This document shows, piece by piece, positions 37,540 through 51,200 of a stretch of DNA of 64,000 bases. This DNA is from Baylisascaris procyonis (Eukaryota; Nematoda; Chromadorea; Rhabditida; Ascarididae), in assembly GCA_037389465.1 (NCBI GenBank), contig JAZARR010000033.1, positions 186,001-250,000 of the forward strand, read 5' to 3'. Positions within the stretch are counted from its first letter, which is position 1, and each line of letters opens with the position of its first letter. The position numbers and the translations under genes are program-made. The notes beneath the pieces are model-generated. The model did not search any database. It saw only the letters and a program-made list of their open reading frames with translations, and was not told the DNA's origin.

Positions 37540-40500
37540 AAGTGGGATTGGTGGGTGATATTTCGGCATCAGGTGTGGCACAATTCCACCCTGCGGTCGT
37601 AACGCTGTATTCGAGTGTGACCGATGAAGTTGACTGTGAAGCATCGAATGAGACGGCGTGTGTCGTCGTGAAGCGACTCATGTATGCTGCCAGCAATGAT
37701 AACGCCTACTCCCGGTTTGTTCATTTCTTTGTTAGCCACTTGAGGAGGATTAAACATTTAGGGTTGTAGTAAACTTTATAGACAGATATTGTGTGGCTCT
37801 AACAAGTTTGCTAATGGCTTCGATATGCTCATAGAGTTCATGCTGGGAGGCGATTCAAAGTCAGCGTCCGTTGTGACCTGCCCGCTTTTGCAAAAAGCAT
37901 CGCCACTGCGGGAGATCCATTGATGTTTAATTATTTTCTTTCATTTCTGTCGTAACCTGACGATTCTATCGAGCGAAACTCATTTCATTCACTTTCGTTT
38001 CGTTTAGCAGCACTTTCGCGCTCTGAAATTTGTGAAGTGTCCTCACTTATGTTTGAGGGTTTCTATCACAAGAATTCGCCCACAAAATCCAGCTTTTTTA
38101 AAAAGTTGATCATCCATTTTTCCCATTTGACCGCCTTGGATCTTTAAAAAGACCTTCAATTCTCTTTGAAATTCATCTTCTTAAGGATCTGTTAGTCTGT
38201 TTCGCTGTCTGTTCGACCTCTTCAGTGTGAATTTAATTCGTTAATAAATATTCTCGAAAAAACTGCAATAATTTCTGCCCGAATTTGAGAGTTCGAAAAG
38301 GTTTATGAACTTATCTCTTCATTGACTTCTATTTACGACGTTATCTGGCTCATATTTATGGACATTGATGAGAGTGTTTTACTACTTTGAAAGTGAAGCT
38401 GGGATGGGTCGTTTCATGGTGATGTGATATGGTTGTGCTCGGAGAACTAGCTATCAAATGAGGGCCCAAAAGTTTTGGTTTCCTCTTCGATAGAAAGAAA
38501 TTATCTGGCCAGCAAGATTGGATTTGAATTTCCGCGAAGAAGCGCATTGTGAAAGGCATGGCATCAGGTCTTGCATGTATGTAACTCATGGAACAAAACA
38601 TTGACAGAGTTGCAGCAAATGCAAGGAAGGGAGGAAGGATGCTAATGGTGCTCTCAAATTAACCAGGCGCGAACTTATATATTTGTTGTAGGTGTGCTTC
38701 TCTTCCTCTAGCTCCAACCGAGCTATGCCATAAAGATATGGGAATTGCAAGCCTTCTCCCCTGCTCGAATAGATGTTCCATCCTCCTTTTGCGTCGAATT
38801 GCTCGGATAGTTTGCAGTAGAGGGAATGTTTTATTTTAGTGTTTTGGCTTTGTTGGGAGACGAGGATGCGCATTTGACAACTCTCTTCGTTGCGCTCATC
38901 GAGCAGGCCAATTCGAGGGCGCACGAGACAGTGCAGCACGAGACTGCACAGCTTATTAGCGATCTCTTCGACTCTAAGGTGAGTCTCTTTGTTTTTATAT
39001 GTAATCACACATTGTCACAGCCATTGATTGCAAATTCATTGCAATGCAATGTTCATTGAAGTGTGAAATGCAATGAAACGTTTGCAAAATGTCTATGGCA
39101 ATGAGTACTGCAATTACTTCGTCTTCATTCGTATGCGCAATATGTAGAGTGACTAAGGTGTCATGGATTTTATTTGGCAACCAAATTTACGCTGATTTAT
39201 AGAAATTAGTTTCTAAAGTATACCCTTCTTGTCTTTTTTTATTCTGCTTCCATATTTATGGTTGCAGTTGTGGGCGCTACTAGCGGAAATAGTGTATGAA
39301 ATAGTCGAATAATTCCACTCAAATGGCATAGTATCTGGATTAGACACTGCTTATTCCACTAAGTCCTTCATTCATATCTCAATGACGAAGTCAAAGTTGC
39401 ATTGGTCATGGTCTGAGGTAAATGTTGTTCATATATTTCTGCTGCACTTCTGGGCTTTCTCGCAGCTGCAGCGAGGAAAAAGAATCAATCTGGCCGTGTT
39501 GTTATTTTGCAGTTTGTTCTGTGTTCTCATGAAAGATTTAATTAATATGTTTCTCGCTCTTGCATCCCTTTTACCCGAACACAGATTTTTTTGAAGTCCT
39601 TTTAACTCTCCCGAAGCCGAGTGCTCTTCGCGCCGTTTTTCAAAAAAATCTCTCATGGTGTGCCAAATACTATTAGGAGGGGATCGACGTTTGCAGGCTG
39701 AGCAACGTGCTTCAACGTATCGTTTCATGTTGTGCTTGAAAAAGAGGCGCTCTGCATTGACGAAAGAGGAGCTGAACACGAATACAGAGGATGGCGATGA
39801 ACAGTTGCAGGATGACATCATGTTTCGTTTGTTGAGGGCTATCGAGGTGCGTTATTTCTCAATAGTTTTCACATTTCACGTCTTGCCGAATCAGATTTTC
39901 GGTCGAGCTCTGTGCCGTTGCAAATTAGGGAGGTATGAGGGATCAGAGTAGGGATTAGTGGCGTCGGAGTTGAGATTGATTATGTCAGAGGGTGGCTGCA
40001 TCAACCAAGCTTGGTCCAGAGTTTTGCAGTTAGCCTATGATTGTCTTCCGCTTTCCTGTAAACCTTTGGTGGTTTCTGATTTTTGAAGCTTAAATCTAGT
40101 GTGTGTCAAATAATTTTACATAATAAATATGCCTTACTCGATGAAAAATCCAGGAAGTGCCTGAGGTGCAGAGGAAAGAGAGGGACTACAGAGGCGAGCG
40201 TTCAGAAGGGGTCATGCGGTGAGAGGTGGGAGTGCCCTATATAAGTAGTAGTCAGGGAGCGACGCTAGTAGGTGTCCATTTCGTTGTTTGCATAACCGAT
40301 GCTGTAGAATTCGTTAAAATGTTCTGAAATTTCCTCTAGCGAACAATCTCATTGAATCTCATTGAACTCGTGCTCAAAGTTTCAATAAAATGTTGAAGAG
40401 TACACAAGCCTATAGAATTTTCCAATTTTCACTGTCCGTTTTCCATGCTCGCGTCCAGTTGTTGCCGATGAAAATATCGTTGAACGAGCGGTCTATTCCG

Positions 40501-43500
40501 GATTTTTTTTTTTATTGCAACTTTGTTATCTGTCGTGTCATCAATTTTGAGTTCAATGGAGGTCATTAAATTTTGGCTAAGAAGAGCGCTGATTCGGAAA
40601 AACGTTACTGTAAACAAGACGGACTAAATTTTTTCATCCAATGAAGTCAGCAAGCAGCTTTATCAGTTTCCACTCATATAATGCCTTTTTCCATTCCACT
40701 TTGTTGATTAGTTGGCTGATTTCCATGATAGAGGATGGTATCGCTTTCCTTTCATCCTTTTTCCACAAAAATTGGTTTTCGATGGAGATTTGTGTATGTA
40801 TGAATTTTAATGTTTATGTTGTGGTTATTATAGCATTGATTTGTCACCTCTTAATTAGGTGATATTTTGAATGAGAACGTATAACGCAAAATGGGAATTT
40901 TAAATACATTTTTTATTTTCTTCTCTTATTAGCGTTAATGTTGTTGTAAAGCCATAAAAAATACTATTGCAGAACACCTTTTTTTCTTACGTTCAGAGGT
41001 CAGCAGTGCTTTTTTGAGTTTATTAACCGCTACAATCCACAGATTACACTTCCCAATGCTCCGAATGGTACTAATGATTTTTGGCGATGAGCGTTTTGTT
41101 GTGCGCGCTTCTAATCGATGTCTTTTTATTTTGTTATCGAGAGTCACGTGGAATATTGTTTGCTGTAAATGACGAAAAATTGGATCAACATGTCATTAAT
41201 GGTTGCATTTTTTTCTTGAAATCTTTTATTTAAATATCCTATGGGTGTTCTTTTCAGCTGACGTATGATGATCTCGCAAGATTAATGCTTTGTCGTTTTC
41301 TTCAAGGTTACCTATCGAATTGCAAACCTAAAGGTTCCTATTTTATGTGCTTTAGCTCACTTATATTTCGCTACATGACAATTTTTCACCGAAAGTTTAC
41401 TTATTTGCCCAGAACGCATGCATTCACTAATGCTGTTTAGTTGTAATTGTAATTTGTTTGAGAGAGGTTCTGCTAAAAAACCAGCGAAGTGAATACTGAG
41501 GGTATTAGGCTTACGGCCATATGAGTTATGAAATGGCTACTGCGCTTCCACTGTCTCCAATCATGCCACAATTGTGTGAGCTTCTTGAAAGTTTCTTTTT
41601 ATCACAAAACTATGCACTTTCCTCGATGACATATATTAAACTATTCTTCAGTGAGTCTACGATATAGACATCTTTAATTTCTCTCACACTTACAGCACCT
41701 GTGTGATGCGTAATTTATGTATTTGCACGTAGACTAATTGACTGATTTTAGAAATCTTCTCTGCTTTTTTTTCGAGTACTTCCAACACATTCGAAGACGT
41801 TTCAGTTTAATCTTTTTTTGTTATGCTTCTCTGCTTTTTATATTGATGCTACATTCAGCTAAAATACCAAATTCATCCTTTACCCAATGTATTAGTAATA
41901 TACGCTTGATTAGTAAACCATTAGAGAAATAAGAAATAAGAGGTTTGTAGAAAAAAAGATAAGAGTGGAAAGTAAGATAAAAATCAAGCAATTCTGTTCC
42001 GTTATGTTTGTTTGATCGTTGATGAGGTAGTGTTTAGCCGCGCAACGTCGTCTGCGTCGTCTGTTGCGCTTGGATGGAGCGATATTTGTGATGCGCGCAT
42101 TGGTGCTGGCGCTCAAAGATCAGACACCAGCATCACTTCATTTGGTCGCTGTCGATGCTTTGGCTGCTGTCCTACTAGTTATCTCGACCAGAGGTTAATG
42201 TTTTTCTTGGTGATTTTCAAATTTGCTTGTGAAGGCTATTGAAGGTGTGAATGGGTGCCAATTATTCGACGTTTGTTCATTCCGTAGAGCAATTTCAGAG
42301 TGTCAGTTCTCATAGATCATTTCACGATGCAGAGTACTAATTCACCCTCGAGAAGTGGTGCAATTTCCTTCATAGTATGACTGGGCGCAATTTACTGGAA
42401 ACGTTGCTCATGATGTGCATATTAATTGTGCCATTTATTTTTGACTATGTTGAAGGGTGTTATTATTACAATAACTTGCTCGTTGTACGGCTCTTTGTCA
42501 TCAAATTGGGCATATTTTTGCACTGTTTTAATGCTTCAGATTCATGCAGTATGTATGTAAATGAATATGAACTTGTTTTATTGGCGAAACATTTCGGCGT
42601 TAAACGCCATCATCAGCCACCAGCAACGTAAACATAAGCGGCGTTTAGGTTACTGGTGAATGATTGTAACGTTTAACGCCGAAATATTCCATCAGTAAGA
42701 CTTTCTGCCAGCCTTATACACCAGTCTTAGTGTGCTCATTAGGAACTCGTTATGCTGTAATTTACACATCTAATATAAATCTAATATTACACGTTATGCA
42801 CCTAGTATTCAACGATCTTCATGGAAATGTGTTATATGACTTGTTAATCTCTCTAATGCAGTTTTGTTGCTTTGTGCAGTCGACCCACTAACTTATATTA
42901 AAGTTCAGAAAGGAATGAAAGAGTGCCTATCAATGTGTTCATAAACATTCTCCTGTTGCACATTTGTTGAGCATAAAAACTGCTCGTTTTTCTCATTGGG
43001 AAGCTTTGCATGAAGCTATCGTCGTAATTAATTAAAGCAAAGAATTAATTAAAGTTGATGCGAAGGCCGGAGACAGCAAAATCCCAAAGGGGATTATGAT
43101 AACTTCATCTGTGTTTGTAACCCGATTACAATGGTCCACTTTGTGTGCCATCATTGGGTATATTTTTACTTTGTCGTTGGAACAAGGACGTATCTGCAAC
43201 TTTTTCTTTTATTTATGTCGAAATTAACTCAACTACGTTTTTGCAACTCCTAAATAAGTAACTAACTGGAGACGACCTTATTCTCTTATGTGAAAGCCGG
43301 AAAGACGCATCTGAATTTGCATTTCCTTTTCCTTTCTTTCTTTTTTAAATTGATAAAGCCGTAAAGTTTAGTGCCATTTGCAATAACTTGATGAAATCTA
43401 ATAAGTTTTGGAATTGTAGACGGGAAGTTCACGCTGAAGGCACGTCTTGTTGGTCTAATAGGTGCGATACATAGCCGAATTTTTGTCGGCGAAGAGCTGT

Positions 43501-46500
43501 GCACGGTGACGCTACTACGTCTAATGTGTCGTTGTGTTCGCTCACGTATGTTACTCTTATCTTATTAATCGACCATTTTTATTTTTATTCATTCATTTTA
43601 ACGTCCTGAAATGGGAAAATATACAAAAATATTATAGCATGAATAGCAAGAAAGAGCTATAGATGAGAACGATTCTGCCGCAGCTTATAAGTTGGACGAG
43701 TGGTGGCATTAGCGATATCGATACGAAACAAATTCCACACTCATACAATTGGAAATATACAACTGGAAGCTGGGAACTATGTGGAACATTATTTGTACTG
43801 CAACGCCTTTTGACGACTGAAACTGATATGCACGCCGATTACTGGGAGGCCAAACTGAAATATTCCTGACACCGAATGTCGGAAAAGCCGAAAGCAATTT
43901 TATAATGCATCTTTGACGATTATTTTGAAAACCTTGCAAACGAAGCAGGTCAGACAATCGGGCGATAGCTTTCTACTGAGGTGGCCGGTGGTTTCTTCAA
44001 CAAAAGTGAAACGTACGCATATTTCGAAGGAGGGAGGGAGGGAGGTTGGCGGGAAGATATAAACAAGGGAGGGAACTTGGAAAATTTTTCGTTATTTGCT
44101 AATGCTATAGGATATTTTGGGCTTAAGCATTTGTGATACTAGAATTGAAGCATCGTCTTTTTTTGGTGTAATGCTGAGGCCTACAAGAAAATCGAGGTAG
44201 ATCGACCGTCATTGTGATTCGGCTAGTCAAGGAGTCTCATCAGTTACTTCTGATCTCGCCTTTAGCGCGCTTGACGCTCAGCCGGTTCTCCATTACCCTT
44301 GAAAAATCCGGATTTTTTAAACCACATGTGTTCTGTGATTTCTACTTTCTGGATCGATAGTGGTCTCATTAATGGACTTATTATTATCTTCTGATCACGT
44401 TTAATGATCTTTCGTTGAGTTCCTCTCAGAAATATTTTTGTGAAATTGGCCGCTATCTGTAAAAGCTTCTCAGAGGTTCTCTTTTGTTCGCAAATGGGGC
44501 CCTTGACAGGAGCAGTTTAGGTTTTCCTGCCTCACTTATTGGTTGAGTGTTAAGTTACTAGGGATCAGAGAGCGTGACTAGTTTACATAAAGCTCCCTTC
44601 TGTGTACTGCATCGCAAAAAGCTTCCCATCTCATTCATTGCGATGACAGCCTTTGTCATGACTTTTTTTAAAGTTTTCATTAGCTGTTTGCTTTCATTCG
44701 TTTTATTCGGCACTTTCGCGAATTCTTGGATGCGAACAACCATCCATACATGTTGCTTATCTTTTTATACTCTTTACTTCCTACTATTTACACCTGTTAA
44801 TCCTCTGATAGAGTCCCGTGAGGTGCTTCTCGAGCAGGAAATCACTTCAGAAACTTGTGCTGCTCATAAAGCTTCTAAATTAATACTGTGCTGTGTGCTG
44901 CGCAGTACAAAACCATGCTCAGCAGGTTGCTTGCTGTTGTGGCCACTGTGACGCAATTGATGACAAACTGGCTTATCAGACGAGATGAGGTAATAGGCTG
45001 GTAATTACGAAAGGCTTTTGAGTCGTCTTATGGCGAGTGTATTAATCAAACTGTGATGGTCACTGGTCGGTGCTGATGTGTCGCTTTGACTTACATTGCC
45101 ATGTGAAACGTTGCGCAACCACTTGATTTTTGAGGTTTTCATTATGGTTATCTATTGTCTTCGCTACCTATTGTCCCAGCTTTTTCAAAAGTTTGCCACT
45201 TAGAGTTGTTTAAATCATTCGTTTGGGGTATAGCTATATTAATTAGCGTTATCTGGATTCATTTGCAAGTGTTAATTTTAGCTCGTAATGCCCAACTGCT
45301 GGGCAGATATCGCTCTTTCCCTGCTCAGATAGTGGCGCACCTTGATGACGTTAACTCATCGATGGGTGAATTCTCTTCGTTGAAAGTGGCACGATTTGCC
45401 GAAATTCTCTACTTCGTCAGCAAGAACAGTGCGTTTCTTTTAAATATCATAGGATTTATGCAATGTAGTTTTGTGATTGGTTGACATTGGAAAGATGGTT
45501 TGATAATTTAGAGATTAAAGCATTTGAGCGCAAAGTCGCCTTTTTGTCTACACATCCCTCTTAAGGATGAATTTTAGTGTTATATCGTTACCAGTTGATT
45601 GACATTCTACAGCAACATTCATCTTCATCTATCAGCTTCGAAACGAGTTTTAGTTTACATTTTATTTCGACTTCCTCTATGTTTGTACTGACCAGGCTTT
45701 CATTTTTGCACCATTTAGATCAGGAATAAACTATTCGTTTTAGATTTGTTTGAGCGGTCGAATCACTCATAATATGAAAGCATATTGCATGTTTTATTAT
45801 TTCTTGGTAAATTTTGAAACCAGTTGATGAGCTGAATGCAATATAAGAGTGTCTCCTGAAGCGTTTATCACCAACTTGGTTTTTCTACGCTTGTTATTTT
45901 CATGTTGTTGGGCTGTTAGCAATGCCATCGCTGCTCATTTATTCCGGCTTACTTATTAAATAACTGACCTTAAACATATTTTGTCTAATTTTAGAATCAG
46001 TGTGCACCGAATGGCTTTGAGAACCCCCGGGGAATAATATTATATTTCCATTAGTTTTTATTAATGAAGTGCCTCCCTTCATTCTCTTGTATTGTCTAAG
46101 CCTTGACCACGAGCGATAATGATCATGTCCGATTGGTTTGCTGTTCAGAAACCTGTGCGTCAATCATATACACTTCGGTCATCGAGTTGTCGTAAATGTG
46201 GGGAATGGGCGGCTGGCCCTGCGCGATTAGGAATTGGCTTTCGCTTATGGTGATGAAGTGATTGCATTCTTGAGCGCATTTCCAGCTTGAGCTGTTAGCT
46301 GTTTCCGCCACATCGCTGCCTTTAATGTCCTTCGCTCCCTCTTCTTTGCTAAGTTAGTATTTATGGCCAGCTGGGTTTATCCAGCTAAGTTTTGAAAGTT
46401 TGTTTAATGATTATCGCAACAGTGCATTTTTCATTCATAGAAATGAGCCAAAATTGGCAATGAGAAGAACAATTTACAGACCTGTTTATGTAAGGTTGCT

Positions 46501-48241
46501 AATGCTAGTAGAATGCTGCTTCATATCTGCCACTTTTGCTTCGAAGGATGAGTTGGGTGGCCGTTATCAAATTTCTGAAAATTAGTATTTACGTAACTTG
46601 TTATTTTGACAGCAGCTCTTAAATCTCCGAGGTGTTTAATACATTTTGAGGTACTTGAAATATCACTCCTTTGACCACTCGTTATATTTTCGCACATCCA
46701 ATTTCATGTTTCGGAGTTTGATGGTAAGGAAAATGGCAAATCTGTGGTCGGAGGCGATGAAAGTTGGAGAAGAGATAAATGACTGAAAAAAACCCTTTGG
46801 ATCAGTTGGAATGTTTTGTTGACAGCCGTCTGCTAATTTTCATATGAAAGTAATAGACTTTTGAGATTTTAGAGAAGTGTAGAAACGCGATGCTTGATGA
46901 GATGGTCATACCGGTGGTAAAGCGTCTTTTCGAGAGGCACTTTGAAATGAGGCTATGCAATGCGTGTCACCTCGAGTTGTGTCTGATTTCGCTGGCGTGC
47001 CTCAGACAGCTTTCCAAAACAAGTGAGTTGCTCTTCGTTGCTCAAATCTGAAGGGGATGTATTTGAATTCAAAATTTTTATCCCATCATGGGGTTGTAAT
47101 AAAAGCAAGGAGTGATTGAAGTTGGCGGTTAAATTAAGCGCCTACTTAAGGATCGGCGGCTGCTGAAAAGCTCTGAGAAGTTTTCTTTTGATGGTATATG
47201 TCGACACAATAAGCGCTTCCAAATGAACCTCGAATCATATTGAGGAAAACATCGAAATGGGTTGTTTACATATCAGTGAAGATGTGGTTTTTTTTTTTTT
47301 TTTTTGGTGATCTCATCAAGATGCAACCGTCAGGCATGGATGGCGGTTGGCTGATGAGAACATGCACGTCTCAATGAACGGGTACCAAATCTTCATTTCT
47401 TTATCTCTTCGAGATTAAAGCTGCTCCAAGTGTATCACATAATTAGCAGCCACTTTATAGAACACAATGCCTGTAAGCTGTTGGTGATTAGTTCATTTAT
47501 CGTTTACGAGCAAAGGTGCTGCCGCGATTATAATTGTCGTTTTCATTTGGAGTCGGAACATCACAAATCGCCTAATCGAATTCATTAACCATGCACGAAT
47601 TTCTTTTCTTTTTTTTGAAATCACTATGACAATTAGAAGAGTTAGGTGTATTGCTACGCTTGTGACACTCGTATGTTTAACTGATTACGTGCAGCGCAAT
47701 GCATGCAATAAAACTTCATTTGCTGATGTTCTAGTTCAAATTGCGGAAAGATGTGGAAATCTTATAACATAAAGGATCGCTAATTTAGTTTTATTAGTTT
47801 CATAAATCATTCATCTTTGCAAATGGATCAGTTATCGTGTTTCATAAATCATCCATCTTCGACTTGAGGACTTTTGAGCTCGTTTCACCTTCCAAGTATA
47901 TCTTTCGAGACCACTAATCTACCAGTAATTAACGCATTTATTAACTTGCGAGATCTTTGAGGGCGATGATTTGCTTCTATGATGGTAGCTATCCCACGAG
48001 TGTTGAGTGAATTGAAGGTGTGCTTTTTTTTCCAGATTCGCATTTTTAAGAGTTCATCGTTCGATGTCGGTGAGCTATTCATTTTGTTGTAATAATTGAA
48101 TCTGCTGCAGAGAAGGGCCGCGATCAGTTGATTTCAAACGGTGCACTTGAAATGTGCGAACGTGCAATAAGTAGTGTCGCAGACGATCGACGCACATTAT
48201 CCCCGCAGTCACCAATTGTGGCACCTCTTCTCCAACTGCAG
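37540..48241 (+). other. CCP1 N-terminal armadillo-like helical block (exons)
   Basis: Alpha-helical repeats that match the N-terminal half of vertebrate CCP1. Landmarks in order are [16 protein letters not shown] (compare DTARYVTSKILHLAQS), [36 protein letters not shown] (compare DKKFGVKARINGALNI), [43 protein letters not shown] and [16 protein letters not shown] (compare LGRKAFIDANGMKILY). The exon ending at 43545 leaves phase 1 while the exon at 44906 needs phase 0, so one exon of roughly 15-30 codons is missing between them. A weak candidate is 44240-44283 ([13 protein letters not shown]). This block is probably a binding or scaffold region rather than catalytic. Confidence 0.85.
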
Positions 48242-51200
48242 GTTTAGTTTTCAGTATTTCCATTTTGAGCGGGACTCAGTTAATACTGCTGCGGTTGTCA
48301 GTGGCAGTGTTTGTGTATTAATAGCCCATTGCTGTATCTAAAGATTGAAATAATCAAGTTACTTTTTTTTTCATCGCTGCTGGAAAGTGCAGCACTCTAG
48401 CGCATGCGAGTGTCCCGCTTTTTAACTGCAAGGGAGCGTGGTAGCATGGCAATCCTATTATGCATTACAGTGCTGTAAGCTATTAGAGCTATAAGGAAAA
48501 TATGATCGGATTATGCTGGTTTTTACTTTGCCGTAGCGAAGACTGTATATCTTGTTGAGCGCATTTAAGGCTTTTGCATTTAGCCTTATGATTGCTTCGT
48601 TTGTTGTGTCTTATGATTACGTGAAAGTTTAAGTGAAAACAAGGGCGATCGTTGCACGTTTTAATGGCGATACTGAGCCAACAACTTATGCGAACGCCTA
48701 AACTAAACTTTGCTAATACTGGAGGCTTACTCGCATTTGAGATGTTTCTTTTTTTTTGCATGAGTTTTTTGCATTTGAGTATTTGGCAGTGCAAGTCGCT
48801 TCGTTTGATTGCGCTTGGAATGCTTCATTTTCATAACGAGAAGGGTGTGATCTGCTGTCGATCGCGTCGTTCCATATCGCAGGTCTTCTTCGATGAATGG
48901 CTGTTTGCTAGAAGGTTCATTTGGCGATGTCGCAGTACTTCAGCTTCTTCGTGATTTTCGGTAGCGTCTCAGTTAGGAGTTTCCCGAGTTTCCTTCCTGT
49001 TTTTTGGAGATCGCCCTTTACCTACGTTGTCCTCCAAACTTTTAGCCTAGATCTGTTTCTCCTGCCTGCATCGCTTTTTGAATTTTTCGTTGGTATCTCA
49101 TCTCACTAATTTACAAAAATTGTTTTCTGAGAGCATTATAACATCGCGTATAAGCATCTTCGTTGTCACTTAATTCATTCACTTTAAGCAGTATTGTTAA
49201 TGATGTTCAAAGCGGGAGTTACAAACTGCCCAGGATGAGCCAGCTGTTCGGATTTGAATCGAAGTTGTGTCTCAGCTTGAGAAAAAAATCAGAAGCTGAT
49301 AAAATCGAAGCAATTTCGCAATGTTTTGTTTCAGTTCATCATTGCAAATGCGTTAGACACGTGTAACTCGGAATGGACATTTCCGCTAGGCAGACATAGC
49401 TTGTGCAGCATATTTTGTTACTTCCTAGGGAAGAATTGAGCGCACGAAGTAGCGCAACACATCACAGGCGTTATTTTTCTTGAATGATGAACTTATGCGT
49501 AATATGGTGAAGTTGCTCAGCTTTATTCGAGGAGCAATAGCTAAACAACTTTGGCGAAATAAAAATCGTGATTGTCATGCTTGTGGAAGATATCATTCAG
49601 CCTATGATTGAAAGAGTTCGTGAAATACGCCTACTCAAATAGTTTTGACTTATTTAGCGAGAATGAGCAGAGTTGTACAACTGTGCTCACTGTGCGAAAA
49701 TTAGTAACGAAAGCGATGAAAAGATCCCGTAGAAATCTTCGAAAGGGAAACATATTGCTTAAAGACCCACTGTAATGGAGCGAACTTCTTTTCTGCGCAT
49801 TTTGAATTCGCATGTTCAAAAGAAATTGTTGGCATTGATATGCCTATTCATGTATTTTTTGTATTAAGTACTTTTTCCTTGCCTCACATCACTACTTAAT
49901 GATTATTGAAGCTGGTGTTATACGATTTCACAAATGCAATTAGGGTCGCACTATATCTGCTTAGGTCACAAGAAGCCTAATGTGTAAATGTTTGTGAACG
50001 ACTAAATTCACCTATTTATCTAGGGGTTTGTGCGCTCAGCTAAGTCAGGTCTCAGTGGCTTAGAATTGAAGCTGAAAGCATGTTTGAATTCCATCAATAA
50101 TATTTTTTTTTGTAGATCACCTGCTGTAAAGAAATATTTATATATGCTTAGGTGAGCTGGGTGTTCTCCACCCAGTGCTGGCTAAAAGTCACTTGCTAAC
50201 TTGGATCACCCAGTTGAATTATGACTCTGGCTATTTTTATTTCTAGCTTCCCCCACAAATAAAAGATATCCTGGAAGAAAGATAGTTTTCATACATTTCT
50301 AATCCGCAGCATAGCTTGATAGAAGAACTTCTAAAAACAGAGTTGAATTTATGTTCTCATGCTTAGCTCCAGAAGGGGATTACCTCGAAGGTAATAATAA
50401 CCGCTATCGCACAGGTGCATATACAGTTTTTTCTGCAAGCGCAATCTCGCAGTTAACTGGTAAAAGCGAGTGTAATCGTGCCAACCTCCATGCAACGCTT
50501 TTGCAATTGCTGATATTTAGGAGGGCGCACGTAATACGTAATCTTAAGGCTTGTATGATGTTTTGGATCTTGGCTTAATTCTCGTTAATGTTCACCGTTC
50601 ATGCAACATTTGTTACGTCTCTGCTTGCTCCATCCATCCATTCGGTTCCAAGATATCTTCCTTTATATTTTTTGCCTAATCGTTTTATCTGTCGAACACA
50701 TTTGATACATTTGCAGAGTTCTAAAAAGGGACATATGGGGAGTCCTCCCCCTCTCGCAAAAGAGAAACCCGATTGAGAGCATAGTTCATTGTGCGAAATT
50801 AATTGGAATACAAAGGTATTTTCCAGCTTTTTAATGTGTTCTGGCACACCTGATTCTATCATGAGATATATTTCAATGCTGTTATTTTTGCTGTTGAAGT
50901 ACAGTACAACCGAAAACTTTTTCGCAGTTTCGATGAAGTTGCGCTCAGCTGTTTGACATACATATATTATAGCGTTGTCGTTGCCTGAGTTGCCAGAGTG
51001 GCTGTGCCATTGTGGTTATCATTGTCGGCTGAGCAGCCAACCGATGAGCCTAGCTGATGGATTAGTAGTTAGTTGATTGTATGACGTTTCCTTTTTATTT
51101 AGCTTTGTTTGCAGGCTGCCACTCACTGTTCGCAGCTGATCGCCAACAACTTAACTTGCAACTTAATGAAGTGTGGGTCAGCCTATGCGGCAAGCTTAGA

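Noticed and set aside
38586..39008. 140-codon minus-strand open frame
   Set aside because: Overlaps the phase-consistent CCP1 exon 38840-38978 on the plus strand, so it is an antisense shadow.
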